Assembly (NCBI RefSeq): GCF_902499115.1
Contig: NZ_CABVPN010000031.1
Location: 1-64,000 of the forward strand
Source: Burkholderia diffusa
GTDB lineage: Bacteria > Pseudomonadota > Gammaproteobacteria > Burkholderiales > Burkholderiaceae
Direction of reading: 5' to 3'
Length of the DNA: 64,000 nt
Shown here: positions 1-8,547 of the stretch, piece after piece
Layout: every line of letters begins with the position of its first letter
Numbering within the stretch: position 1 is the first letter of the stretch
The notes under the pieces: model-generated
The model's input: only the letters and a program-made list of their open reading frames with translations
Database searches by the model: none
Told to the model about the DNA's origin: nothing
Program-made: the position numbers and the translations under genes

Positions 1-164
1 TCGAGCACGCACACGCCGATCTCGGTGCCTTTCTCGGCGGCCAGCTGCTTGAGCCGGATCGCCGCCGACAGCCCGGCCGGGCCGCCGCCGACGATCACGA
101 CGTCGTATTCCATGGATTCGCGCTGTTGCGCTGCGTCACTATGCACGACAGCTGAATTTGTCAT
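1..164 (-). CDS. Electron transfer flavoprotein-ubiquinone oxidoreductase, N-terminal part (cut by window edge)
   Basis: Only the first 54 or so residues are present. They contain an FAD-binding Rossmann start (YDVVIVGGGPAGLSAAIRLKQ) followed by AAEKGTEIGVCVLE, which I recognise as the start of ETF-QO. ETF-QO passes electrons from reduced EtfAB to ubiquinone in the membrane. I start at the ATG at 164, preceded by a weak GAGAG. A second in-frame ATG at 113 sits directly before EYDVV. It closes a minus-strand run that also carries EtfAB and transhydrogenase, so the electron route from acyl-CoA dehydrogenases to the quinone pool is encoded together. The fold is certain, the ETF-QO assignment likely. 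Confidence 0.85.
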   Translation of the reverse strand, partial: MTNSAVVHSDAAQQRESMEYDVVIVGGGPAGLSAAIRLKQLAAEKGTEIGVCVL

Positions 165-254
165 CGATCTCTCTGAATAAACGGTCGAACTGCGCGCAGG
201 CGAGACGGCGCCCCATGCGACGCGTAACCCGGAATCGCAGACCGCCGTCTCGCG

Positions 255-482
255 TCATCCGTCGAACTGCTCGAGGACATGCAGAAGGTCTGTCTTGCTC
301 GGGCGCGTGCCCCAATTGCTTGCACCGGCGCTCGTGGCCACGATCATCCATGACTGGGGCGGAAAAAATTCGTGCGACAGCACGCCGTTCGACGATATGC
401 GAAGTCGTCCCGAGCCTTCGTGAAATTCGGCCGTCAGCGACGTGTTGCCGACATGCCTTTGTACCAGCGTCGAACCAAACAT
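255..482 (-). CDS. Small protein of unknown function, 75 aa
   Basis: No family recognised. The ATG at 482 is preceded by a strong GGGGAGG five bases upstream, the main reason to call it a gene. It lies in the gap between pntB and the ETF-QO start, in the same direction and 65 bp after pntB, so it is probably co-transcribed. The product is soluble, with SSNGVLSHEFFPPQSW in its middle and no signal peptide or membrane segment. The N-terminus is MFGSTLVQRH. The opposite strand carries only shadow reading frames. Confidence 0.55.
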   Translation of the reverse strand: MFGSTLVQRHVGNTSLTAEFHEGSGRLRISSNGVLSHEFFPPQSWMIVATSAGASNWGTRPSKTDLLHVLEQFDG

Positions 483-547
483 TTTCCCCTCCCCGATCAC
501 TCGGACACGGACGCGGACCGGAGCGTGGTCCGTGTCCGTCGGCCCGT

Positions 548-2005
548 TTAGTCGATGGCCTTCACCATGTCCTCGACGACCTTCTTCGCGTCGCCGAAAA
601 CCATCATCGTCTTGTCCATATAGAACAACTCATTGTCGAGCCCCGCATATCCGGCAGCCATCGAACGTTTGTTGACGATGACCGTCCGCGCCTTGTATGC
701 ATCGAGTATCGGCATACCGTAGATCGGACTGCCCTTTTCCAGCGCGACCGGGTTCACCACGTCGTTGGCACCGAGCACGATCGCGACGTCGGCCTGCGAG
801 AATTCGCCGTTGATCTCCTCCATCTCGAACACCTGGTCATACGGCACCTCGGCTTCCGCGAGCAGCACGTTCATGTGACCGGGCATGCGCCCCGCGACCG
901 GATGAATCGCGTACTTCACCGTCACACCCTTTTCCGTGAGTTTCTGAGACAGCTCGTTGATCGCATGTTGCGCACGCGCGACCGCCAAGCCATATCCCGG
1001 AACGATGATCACGGATTCCGCGTTCGACAGCATGTATGCGGCGTCGTCCGCGCTGCCGCTCTTGACCGGACGCTGTTCCTTGGCCCCGCCGGCAGCGGCA
1101 TTGGCCTCGCCGCCGAACCCGCCCAAAATCACGTTGAAGAACGACCGGTTCATCGCCTTGCACATGATGTAGGACAGAATCGCACCGGAGCTGCCCACCA
1201 ACGAGCCGGCAATGATCAGCATCGGATTGCTGAGCGAAAAGCCGATGCCCGCGGCTGCCCAGCCGGAGTAGCTGTTCAGCATCGACACCACCACCGGCAT
1301 GTCCGCGCCGCCGATCGGGATGATGATCAACACGCCCATCACGAACGCGAACGCCAGCATCAACAGAAACACGGACCAGCTTTCGGTCGCCATGAACGTC
1401 AGGCCGAGCGCGATCGTGGTTAGTCCCAGCACGAGGTTCAGAAAATGCTGCCCCTTGAACTGGACCGGCGCGCCCCGGAATACGCGCAGCGTGTACTTAC
1501 CGCTGAGCTTGCCGAACGCGATCACCGATCCGCTGAACGTGATCGCGCCAATCGCCGCTCCGAGGAAAAGCTCGAGCCGGTTGCCGGTCGGGATCGACGG
1601 GTGCGCGAGACCGTCTAGCCCCGCGCCCGCAGCCAACGGCGCAGGCGTAATGCCGAACGCCCAAGGCTCCGTCACCGCGGCCACCGCGATGAAGACGGCT
1701 GCCAAGCCGATCATGCTGTGCATGAACGCCACCAGCTCCGGCATCTTGGTCATTTCCACGCGATACGCCATCACGGCGCCGACGGTTCCCCCCAGGAGCA
1801 GACCGAGCAGCACGAGCCCGAGTCCGGTCGGCGTGGCGGCGAGCTTCACGATCAGAGCCGCGGTGGTGAGTACTGCGATTGCCATGCCCGTCATGCCGAA
1901 TGCGTTTCCGCGAATGGCCGTCGTCGGGTGAGACAGCCCCTTCAGCGCCTGAATGAAACAGATGCTGGCCAGCAAATACAACAAGGTAACGAGGTTCATG
2001 CTCAT
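548..2005 (-). CDS. pntB: NAD(P) transhydrogenase subunit beta
   Basis: A 485-residue PntB, the usual length. The N-terminal two thirds are hydrophobic helices that form most of the proton channel. The C-terminal third is the NADP-binding dIII domain (SVIIVPGYGLAVARAQHA, then GRMPGHMNVLLAEAEVPYD and ADVAIVLGANDVVNPVA). Together with PntAA and PntAB it couples hydride transfer between NAD(H) and NADP(H) to proton movement across the inner membrane. The start ATG is only 5 bp after the pntAB stop, and a second ATG lies two codons further on. In this setting it probably supplies NADPH for, or balances NADH from, the surrounding beta-oxidation enzymes. Confidence 0.95.
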   Translation of the reverse strand: MSMNLVTLLYLLASICFIQALKGLSHPTTAIRGNAFGMTGMAIAVLTTAALIVKLAATPTGLGLVLLGLLLGGTVGAVMAYRVEMTKMPELVAFMHSMIGLAAVFIAVAAVTEPWAFGITPAPLAAGAGLDGLAHPSIPTGNRLELFLGAAIGAITFSGSVIAFGKLSGKYTLRVFRGAPVQFKGQHFLNLVLGLTTIALGLTFMATESWSVFLLMLAFAFVMGVLIIIPIGGADMPVVVSMLNSYSGWAAAGIGFSLSNPMLIIAGSLVGSSGAILSYIMCKAMNRSFFNVILGGFGGEANAAAGGAKEQRPVKSGSADDAAYMLSNAESVIIVPGYGLAVARAQHAINELSQKLTEKGVTVKYAIHPVAGRMPGHMNVLLAEAEVPYDQVFEMEEINGEFSQADVAIVLGANDVVNPVALEKGSPIYGMPILDAYKARTVIVNKRSMAAGYAGLDNELFYMDKTMMVFGDAKKVVEDMVKAID

Positions 2006-2010
2006 GATCG

Positions 2011-2328
2011 TTACGCCCCCGCCTTTTCAGTCGTCTTTCTTTCTTTCTTCCTGAACATTTCCAGCATCCGTCGCGTGACGAGGAAGCCCCCGAACACGTT
2101 GACCGCCGCGAGCGCAACCGCGAGCACGCCAGCGGTTCTGCCGAGACCGCTCGATGTCAGTCCCGCCGCGAGCATTGCACCGACGATGACGATCGCCGAG
2201 ATCGCGTTCGTCACGGCCATCAAGGGCGTATGCAGTGCGGGCGTCACATTCCAGACGACGTGATAGCCGACATAGATGGCCAAGGCAAAGATGATCAGGT
2301 TGGTGATGATGTGGCTGACAGCTTCCAT
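2011..2328 (-). CDS. pntAB: NAD(P) transhydrogenase subunit alpha, part 2
   Basis: A 105-residue membrane protein with three to four hydrophobic segments (LIIFALAIYVGYHVVWNV, AISAIVIVGAML, LAVALAAVNVFGGF). It corresponds to the C-terminal membrane part of fused PntA and is separate here, as in the three-subunit enzyme type. It ends with a basic tail. It sits between pntAA (8 bp gap) and pntB (5 bp gap), so the three are one transcriptional unit. Confidence 0.93.
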   Translation of the reverse strand: MEAVSHIITNLIIFALAIYVGYHVVWNVTPALHTPLMAVTNAISAIVIVGAMLAAGLTSSGLGRTAGVLAVALAAVNVFGGFLVTRRMLEMFRKKERKTTEKAGA

Positions 2329-2336
2329 GGCAATTC

Positions 2337-3497
2337 TCAGTTCGTGGTCGAAGCTTCCGCCGTTGACCGGACGGGAGCAGGTTGATCGCGCATGACCATT
2401 CCGTCCCGGGCAACCAGGCAGGCGGTAACGATGTCATCCTCGAGATCGATCGTCACGCCGCCGCCCTTCGGCAGAATCAGTTTCAGGAAATCGAGTACGT
2501 TGCGCGCATACAGGTTGCTGGCGTCCGTGGCGACCAGAGCAGGCAGGTTCGTTTCGCCGACGATCGTCACCCCGTGCCGAACCGCAGTGCTGCCCGGCTC
2601 GGTCAGCGGGCAATTGCCACCCTGGGCCGCCGCGAGATCCACTATGACGGAACCCGGCTTCATCGATTCCACCATCGCCTCGGTCACCAGCACCGGTGCG
2701 GGCCGCCCGGGAATCAGCGCCGTGGTGATGACGATATCGGCCGCCGCGACACGCCTGGCCACTTCGACCTGCTGACGCTGCAGCCACGAGGCCGGCATCG
2801 GCCTCGCGTATCCGCCGACACCCTCCGCGGCCTCTTTTTCTTCAGCCGTTTCGTAGGGCACGTCGATGAACTTCGCCCCCAGAGACTCCACCTGCTCCTT
2901 GACGCTCGGACGCACGTCGCTCGCTTCGATGACAGCGCCCAAGCGTTTTGCCGTCGCGATGGCCTGCAACCCGGCAACCCCGACACCGAGAATCACGACG
3001 CGCGCCGCCTTCACGGTCCCCGCTGCCGTCATCAACATCGGGAAGATGCGCCGATATCGATCGGCGGCGATCATGACGGCCTTGTAGCCGGCGATATTCG
3101 CCTGGCTCGACAGCACATCCAGGCTTTGCGCGCGCGTCGTTCGCGGTGCGGCCTCGAGCGCGAACGCCGTGATGCCCGCCTTGGCGAGCCGTTCGAGACC
3201 GGCTGCATCAAACGGATTGAGCATCCCGACCAGCGCGGCCCCCATGCCGAAAGCGGCGAGTTCGCTGTCGAGCGGCGACCTGACTTTCAGCACGACCTCG
3301 CAGCCGAGCGCAGTCGCCTGATCCACGATCTCGGCGCCGGCGGCCCGATAAGCGTCGTCGGTATAGCTGGCCCCCAGCCCCGCACCCGAAGCCACGCGCA
3401 CCGTGTGTCCCTGATCCTGCAGTTTCCCGGCCGTCTCCGGGGTAACGGCGACGCGGGCTTCGCCCGGCGTTGTTTCGACGGGCACACCTATCAGCAT
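2337..3497 (-). CDS. pntAA: NAD(P) transhydrogenase subunit alpha, part 1
   Basis: A 386-residue soluble dI domain that binds NAD(H). It is of the alanine dehydrogenase/PNT family: the N-terminal lobe starts MLIGVPVETTPGEARVAVTP and the Rossmann part has VVILGVGVAGLQAIATAKRLGA. The start at 3497 is chosen because AAGGAG lies seven bases upstream and the protein then begins exactly at the conserved MLIGVP. Longer in-frame readings have no such support. It is the first gene of pntAA-pntAB-pntB. Confidence 0.94.
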   Translation of the reverse strand: MLIGVPVETTPGEARVAVTPETAGKLQDQGHTVRVASGAGLGASYTDDAYRAAGAEIVDQATALGCEVVLKVRSPLDSELAAFGMGAALVGMLNPFDAAGLERLAKAGITAFALEAAPRTTRAQSLDVLSSQANIAGYKAVMIAADRYRRIFPMLMTAAGTVKAARVVILGVGVAGLQAIATAKRLGAVIEASDVRPSVKEQVESLGAKFIDVPYETAEEKEAAEGVGGYARPMPASWLQRQQVEVARRVAAADIVITTALIPGRPAPVLVTEAMVESMKPGSVIVDLAAAQGGNCPLTEPGSTAVRHGVTIVGETNLPALVATDASNLYARNVLDFLKLILPKGGGVTIDLEDDIVTACLVARDGMVMRDQPAPVRSTAEASTTN

Positions 3498-3682
3498 GAC
3501 TTCTGCTCCTTGAGAAAAATGATCGTTTGTTGCCGCGCACCGGATACGCGGACCAACGCTCGATGTCACGCCGGCGATGAACCAACGATGAGCGGCGCGT
3601 GTGTTACATGAACGCCGAGCGGCCGGCTCGCGAAATGAACTCGCCGGTTTCAGCAGAATTCATTACGCGTATCCGATCGCAC

Positions 3683-4888
3683 TCAGACGCGCTCCAGGAT
3701 CAATGCGATGCCCTGGCCCACCCCGATGCACATCGTGCACAATGCGTAGCGACCGCTCGTGGCGTGCAACTGATTGATTGCCGTCGTCACGAGACGCGCG
3801 CCTGATGCACCGAGCGGATGACCGAGTGCTATCGCCCCGCCGTTGGGGTTGACCCGGAGATCATCGTCCTTCAGACCCAGCAGGCGCAACACGGCCAGCC
3901 CCTGTGCGGCAAATGCCTCGTTGAGTTCGATCACGTCGATCTCGTCGAGCCGCAATCCGGCCAGTGTCAGCACCTTCTCCGTCGCCGGCGCCGGACCGAT
4001 ACCCATCACGCGCGGCGGCACACCCGCGGTTGCCATCGCGACCACCCGCGCACGCGGCGTGAGACTGTGTTGGGCGATTGCGCGCTCGTTGGACAGCAGC
4101 AACGCACAGGCTCCGTCGTTGACGCCGCTCGCGTTGCCGGCCGTCACGCTGCCGTCAGGCCGCACGACACCCTTGAGCTTCGCAAGGGCTTCGAACGACG
4201 TCTCGCGAGGATGCTCGTCCTGCTTCACGACCAGCGGCTCGCCTTTTTTCTGCGGGATGTAGACAGGCGTGATCTCGCTATCGAAGAACCCACGCTTTTG
4301 CGCGGCCAGCGCTTTCGTCTGCGAAGCCAGTGCCATCCGATCCTGAGCGTCGCGCCCGATCTTGTAGTCGACCGCGACGTTCTCCGCCGTTTCAGGCATC
4401 GCATCGACGCCGTACTGCTCCTTCATCAGCCTGTTGACGAATCGCCAGCCGATCGTCGTGTCGTAGACCGCATTCGCACGGCTGAAAGCCGACTCCGCCT
4501 TCGGCATGACGAAGGGCGCGCGACTCATGCTTTCCACGCCGCCCGCAATCATCAACGCCGTTTCGCCGGACTTGATCGCGCGCGCCGCGCTGCCCACCGC
4601 ATCAAGGCCCGAGCCGCACAGTCGATTGATCGTTGCGCCCGGTACGCCGAGCGGCAGGCCGGCGAGCAAGCTCGCCATGCGCGCGACGTTGCGGTTGTCC
4701 TCACCGGCCTGATTCGCACAGCCGAGCAGCACGTCGCCGACCGCCTCCCAGTCGACGCCAGGATTGCGCACCATCAGCGCCCTGATCGGAATCGCGGCCA
4801 AATCGTCGGCGCGCACGGAAGAAAGCGAGCCGCCATAGCGGCCGAATGGCGTACGGATTGCATCGCAAATATAGGCTTGTGTACTCAT
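3683..4888 (-). CDS. 3-oxoadipyl-CoA-type thiolase (acetyl-CoA C-acyltransferase)
   Basis: A 401-residue thiolase of the PcaF/PaaJ type. The nucleophilic Cys is about residue 91 in NRLCGSGLDAV, and the C-terminal catalytic His and Cys lie in GGAIALGHPLG and CTMCIGVGQG. The stretch GCANQAGEDNRNVARMA is typical of beta-ketoadipyl-CoA thiolases, which split 3-oxo-dicarboxyl-CoA esters. No other pca or paa ring-cleavage gene is adjacent, so in this island it more likely acts on a 3-oxo-dicarboxyl-CoA such as 3-oxopimeloyl-CoA (inference). The start at 4888 follows family alignment (MSTQAYICDAIRTP). An ATG five codons upstream also lacks a ribosome binding site. The 306 bp upstream, up to the binding-protein gene, show nothing distinctive. 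Confidence 0.88.
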   Translation of the reverse strand: MSTQAYICDAIRTPFGRYGGSLSSVRADDLAAIPIRALMVRNPGVDWEAVGDVLLGCANQAGEDNRNVARMASLLAGLPLGVPGATINRLCGSGLDAVGSAARAIKSGETALMIAGGVESMSRAPFVMPKAESAFSRANAVYDTTIGWRFVNRLMKEQYGVDAMPETAENVAVDYKIGRDAQDRMALASQTKALAAQKRGFFDSEITPVYIPQKKGEPLVVKQDEHPRETSFEALAKLKGVVRPDGSVTAGNASGVNDGACALLLSNERAIAQHSLTPRARVVAMATAGVPPRVMGIGPAPATEKVLTLAGLRLDEIDVIELNEAFAAQGLAVLRLLGLKDDDLRVNPNGGAIALGHPLGASGARLVTTAINQLHATSGRYALCTMCIGVGQGIALILERV

Positions 4889-5194
4889 GACGTGGCGTCG
4901 CATCGAGAAGTTGAAATCGCACTCTTATTGCAATGAACATGCCAGTCACGCCCGGATTCGGCTTTCGCGTTCCAATGCGGTCGGCGCAGACATGCGTAAC
5001 GGGCTTTCACCGACGTGCGACGCCCGCTCCTCGCGCCACGACATGATCACGTTCACGCGACAGCGATGCATCGTTGTATGCGGTCTCTACACCAGATGTC
5101 GTTTTGACAGACATGTCCCGAGTCGAGTCCGACACGATGTGCGGTGCGGCATCCTGATCGGCATGCCCGGCACGCGCCTGCAACGTACGCTCGC

Positions 5195-6406
5195 TCAATG
5201 TGTGGTGAATAGGCACCCGCTCTGCTGGAGCGTCTGGAACGCCGTTTCCTTCGGGATCACCGATCGAATCTTCAGCAGGTCCCACTCGCCTTTCGATTCC
5301 GACGGCTTCTTCGCCTCGGCCAGATACATGTCGTGCACCATCAGGCCGTTTGCCAGAATACGGCCGTCCCGGGCAAAGAAATCGTTGATCGGCATCGCCT
5401 TCATATTTGCCATGACCGCATCGCTGTCCACCGTTCCCGCCGCCTGAACGGCCTGGAGATAGTGAGTCATGGCGGAGTACATGCCCGCCTGGACCATCGT
5501 GGGCATCTTGCCGGTCTCGGCGTTGAATGCCTTCGCGAACGCGCGCGTCCGATCGTTGTAGTCCCAGTAGAACGCGGTGGTGAACTGAAGACCCTGAGCC
5601 GTCTTCAGACCGATGCCCTTCAGATCGCCGTCGAAAATCAGCAGCGGTGCAACGATCTGCTTGCCGGTCATCATGCCGAACTCGGCGGCCTGACGGATCG
5701 CATTTTGCGTGTCGCGCCCCGCGTTCGCGAGCCCGATGACCTGGGCCTTCGACGACTGGGCCTGCATCAGGAAAGACGCGAAGTCCGATGTCGCCAGAGG
5801 GTGGTCGACACTTCCCACGACCTGTCCGCCCATCGACTTGACGACCTGCGTGGCCTGCGACTGCAACGAATGACCGAATGCGTAGTCGGCCGTGATGAAG
5901 AACCAGCGCTTACCACCTTCCGATACCACCGCACGGGCCGTCCCGTTCGCGAGCGCATAGGTGTCGTACACATAGTGCACGCCGTACGGGGAACACTGCT
6001 TGCCGGTCAGATCCGTCGTTGCCGAGCCGGCAAAGATCGTCACCTTGCGCTTTTCCATGCCAAGCTTCTGCAGCGCGAGCGCCGAGGCAGAATCGGTCGA
6101 TTCGATCACCATCGACACGTTATCCCTGTCGTACCATTGCCGCGCGCGCGTCGCCGTAATATCGACCTTGTTCTGGTAGTCTGCAGACAGCACTTCGACC
6201 GGTCTGCCGAGCACCTTGCCTCCGAAATCGCGCACGGCCATCTTGACCGCCGCCACCCCACCCGTTCCGCCGATGCCCGAGTAGACACCGGACATATCGA
6301 CAATCACGCCGACCTTCAGCGGCTCTCCCGATGAAGCCGCAAAGGCGCCCGGTATCGCCACGGCGACGGCGAGCGTCCACGTCAGCGCAAATCGCAGTTT
6401 CATCAT
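5195..6406 (-). CDS. ABC transporter substrate-binding protein, branched-chain amino acid type
   Basis: A 403-residue periplasmic protein of the Liv/Peripla_BP_6 family. It has a clear signal peptide (LTWTLAVAVAIPGAFAAS) and then EPLKVGVIVDMSGVYSGIGG, the usual first strand and ligand loop. The start is one of two adjacent ATGs after GGGAGGAG. Proteins of this subgroup often bind aromatic or alicyclic acids rather than amino acids. No Liv permease or ATPase genes are in the window, so this is an orphan receptor whose transporter must be encoded elsewhere. It lies inside the catabolic run, which suggests it binds the pathway substrate (inference). Confidence 0.88.
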   Translation of the reverse strand: MMKLRFALTWTLAVAVAIPGAFAASSGEPLKVGVIVDMSGVYSGIGGTGGVAAVKMAVRDFGGKVLGRPVEVLSADYQNKVDITATRARQWYDRDNVSMVIESTDSASALALQKLGMEKRKVTIFAGSATTDLTGKQCSPYGVHYVYDTYALANGTARAVVSEGGKRWFFITADYAFGHSLQSQATQVVKSMGGQVVGSVDHPLATSDFASFLMQAQSSKAQVIGLANAGRDTQNAIRQAAEFGMMTGKQIVAPLLIFDGDLKGIGLKTAQGLQFTTAFYWDYNDRTRAFAKAFNAETGKMPTMVQAGMYSAMTHYLQAVQAAGTVDSDAVMANMKAMPINDFFARDGRILANGLMVHDMYLAEAKKPSESKGEWDLLKIRSVIPKETAFQTLQQSGCLFTTH

Positions 6407-6492
6407 CAATCTCCTCCCGTTGTATTTCCGGCTGCCCGACGCACGGTACGCGGAACGGCCGGAGCAGTCCGTCGTCCGTCAATCGATGTTCG

Positions 6493-8040
6493 TCAGGCAG
6501 CGGCCCGCTCCGGTGACGTCAACGGCAGACCGAGACGTGCACGCCGAACGAGCCACGGCGACGGTCGGTATCGCTGATCCCCGAAGGTCTCGTAAAGCCC
6601 CCTGAGGATGTCGAGCACCCGATGCGTGCCGAGCGCATCGCCCCACTCGAACGGACCCGTCGGATAACCGAGGCCGAGACGTACCGATACGTCGATATCC
6701 TCCGGTGACGCGATGCCCTGCTGGGCCATTTCGCAAGCGAGATTGACAATGCACGCCACCACTCGGGGAGCAACGAATCCAGGGGAATCCGAAATGACAA
6801 ACGCGGGAATCGATTGCGTTGCAAATATTGCCTGCGCGCGATCTACCGTCAACTTTGCCGTTCCCGGGCATGTCATCAACGTCACGCCCGACGGCCCGCA
6901 GAACACGGGGTCGATACCGACGACCTTGCTCGGATCGAGCCGCAAATTCTCGATCGCGGTTGAAAGGTCCGTGTCCAGTGGTGCAATCAGCACCACGTCG
7001 GCGGCTTGCAAGTCGGCCGCACGCGTCACCTGCGACAGCAACGGCACGACCGCTTCGGGCAACGCCGCCGCCCCCTCCGTCAGCCACCACACCGCAACGT
7101 CGACCACCGGCACCGCCTGCTGCGCCGGCGCATGCGCCGCCACCGGCTTGCCGTCATAGCTGTAAAACCCTTGTCCTGCCTTGCGGCCCAACAGACCCGC
7201 GTGAAGGCGTGTGCGTGCGAGCATCACCGGTCGGTAGCGATCGTCGCCGTAGTACTGCGCATGAATCGATTCCATCACTGGAACGGATACGTCGAGTCCG
7301 GTCAGATCCAGCAGCTCGAACGGCCCCATGCGGAACCCTGCGCACTGGCGCAGGATCGCATCCAGCACCGAGTGCTCGGCGTTTTTTTCCGCGAGCAGCT
7401 TCAGCCCTTCGGTGACGAAGGCACGGCCCGCATGGTTGACCACGAAACCCGGCGAATCCGGCACAACGATCGGCCGATGTCCGATGCGCCGCGACAGCTC
7501 GACCAGCGCATCGATCGCTTCTGTTGCCGTTCGGGGCGCCTGCACGATCTCGACCAGTCGCATCCGCGTGACGGGATTGAAGAAGTGCCACCCGGCCACG
7601 CGAGATGGCTGCACACAACCGGATGCGATCGACGTCACGCTCAACGACGACGTGTTGGTCGCCAGAATGCACGACGGCGACACGATCGACTCCAGATCCC
7701 GCAACAGCCGCTGCTTGATATCGAGGTTCTCGACGATCGCTTCCACGACCAAATCACACCCGTCCATTTCTGTCAGACTGGTTGCCGCGGTGATCCGCCG
7801 CAACGCGGCGTCCGCGTCGCGCTGCTCGATCCGCCCATGTTCGACCGACCGCACCAGATCGTTGCGTATCGCCGAAACGGCCCGTGTCACTGCGCCGTCA
7901 TTCACATCGAACAAATTCACGTCGCAGCCGGCCACCGCGCAAACTTGTGCGATACCGCGCCCCATCGCGCCTGCGCCTACTACGCCAACGCTATTCAGAG
8001 ATTGTTCCAATCTCGATCTCCCATTCAATTTGCGCTTCAT
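6493..8040 (-). CDS. 3-hydroxyacyl-CoA dehydrogenase (PaaH-like, long form)
   Basis: A 515-residue enzyme with NAD-binding VGVVGAGAMGRGIAQV near the N-terminus, LATNTSSLSVTSIA and AGWHFFNPVTRMRLVEIV, then a 3HCDH domain (DSPGFVVNHAGRAFVTEG). A second 3HCDH repeat closes the protein (DSPGFVAPRVVACIVN, GYPTGPFEWGDALG). It oxidises L-3-hydroxyacyl-CoA to 3-oxoacyl-CoA with NAD. The long two-repeat form is typical of PaaH/PaaC. The ATG at 8040 has no visible ribosome site. A TTG at 8010, seven bases after GGGAG, would give MEQSLNSVGVVGAG and may be the real start. It lies 14 bp after the small gene at 8055. Confidence 0.9.
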   Translation of the reverse strand: MKRKLNGRSRLEQSLNSVGVVGAGAMGRGIAQVCAVAGCDVNLFDVNDGAVTRAVSAIRNDLVRSVEHGRIEQRDADAALRRITAATSLTEMDGCDLVVEAIVENLDIKQRLLRDLESIVSPSCILATNTSSLSVTSIASGCVQPSRVAGWHFFNPVTRMRLVEIVQAPRTATEAIDALVELSRRIGHRPIVVPDSPGFVVNHAGRAFVTEGLKLLAEKNAEHSVLDAILRQCAGFRMGPFELLDLTGLDVSVPVMESIHAQYYGDDRYRPVMLARTRLHAGLLGRKAGQGFYSYDGKPVAAHAPAQQAVPVVDVAVWWLTEGAAALPEAVVPLLSQVTRAADLQAADVVLIAPLDTDLSTAIENLRLDPSKVVGIDPVFCGPSGVTLMTCPGTAKLTVDRAQAIFATQSIPAFVISDSPGFVAPRVVACIVNLACEMAQQGIASPEDIDVSVRLGLGYPTGPFEWGDALGTHRVLDILRGLYETFGDQRYRPSPWLVRRARLGLPLTSPERAAA

Positions 8041-8054
8041 TCAATCGACAAACA

Positions 8055-8387
8055 TCAGTCATCCGGAAGTGTTTCGTGTGCCGCCGACGCGCTAAACGCG
8101 TGCGAGATTTTTTCCTGGTTCGTGTACGTCAAAGAGAAACTGGCCGGCATAGGGCGATCCGCCGATCGCCGCCCGCCTTCTGTCGGGGGGAAAACGTGCC
8201 ACGAACCGTCGTCATGACGAAAGAACACGAGCGACAAGGGCCCGGACGGGCAATCGACGTCGATTCGCACGCAACGCCACCGGCTTTCATCCGATCGACC
8301 GATACGCGAGAGACGAAAACGCCCGGCAACTCCGCTGCCCAACCATTTTCCGATTGCTGCTCGCAGAGAACGTTTCGGTACAGTCAT
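8055..8387 (-). CDS. Small hypothetical protein, 110 aa
   Basis: No family recognised. The ATG at 8387 has a strong GGAGG seven bases upstream, and the gene fits between etfA and the hydroxyacyl-CoA dehydrogenase in the same direction. The product is basic and soluble, with SGPLSLVFFRHDDGSWHVFP in the middle and no signal peptide. Coding on this strand is supported by the ribosome site and by close spacing to its neighbours rather than by homology. It may be an accessory protein of this operon. Confidence 0.6.
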   Translation of the reverse strand: MTVPKRSLRAAIGKWLGSGVAGRFRLSRIGRSDESRWRCVRIDVDCPSGPLSLVFFRHDDGSWHVFPPTEGGRRSADRPMPASFSLTYTNQEKISHAFSASAAHETLPDD

Positions 8388-8547
8388 CTCGGTTCCTCCA
8401 CGCGGTGGGTGACGCGACCGCATATCGCGGCATTGCGTGGCTCGTGATAGGTGCGTTGGCCTGAACGATGGCCGGTGGCAGCGCCGCCTGTTCATGAAGC
8501 AAGGCCGCGTTGCGTCACCAAAATTCGACGTTACGATATTGCGCGCT

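Noticed and set aside
3683..4888. Assigning the thiolase to beta-ketoadipate or phenylacetate pathways by gene name
   Set aside because: No ring-cleavage, CoA-transferase (pcaIJ) or paaABCDE genes are nearby; a dicarboxyl-CoA thiolase role is as far as the sequence allows.
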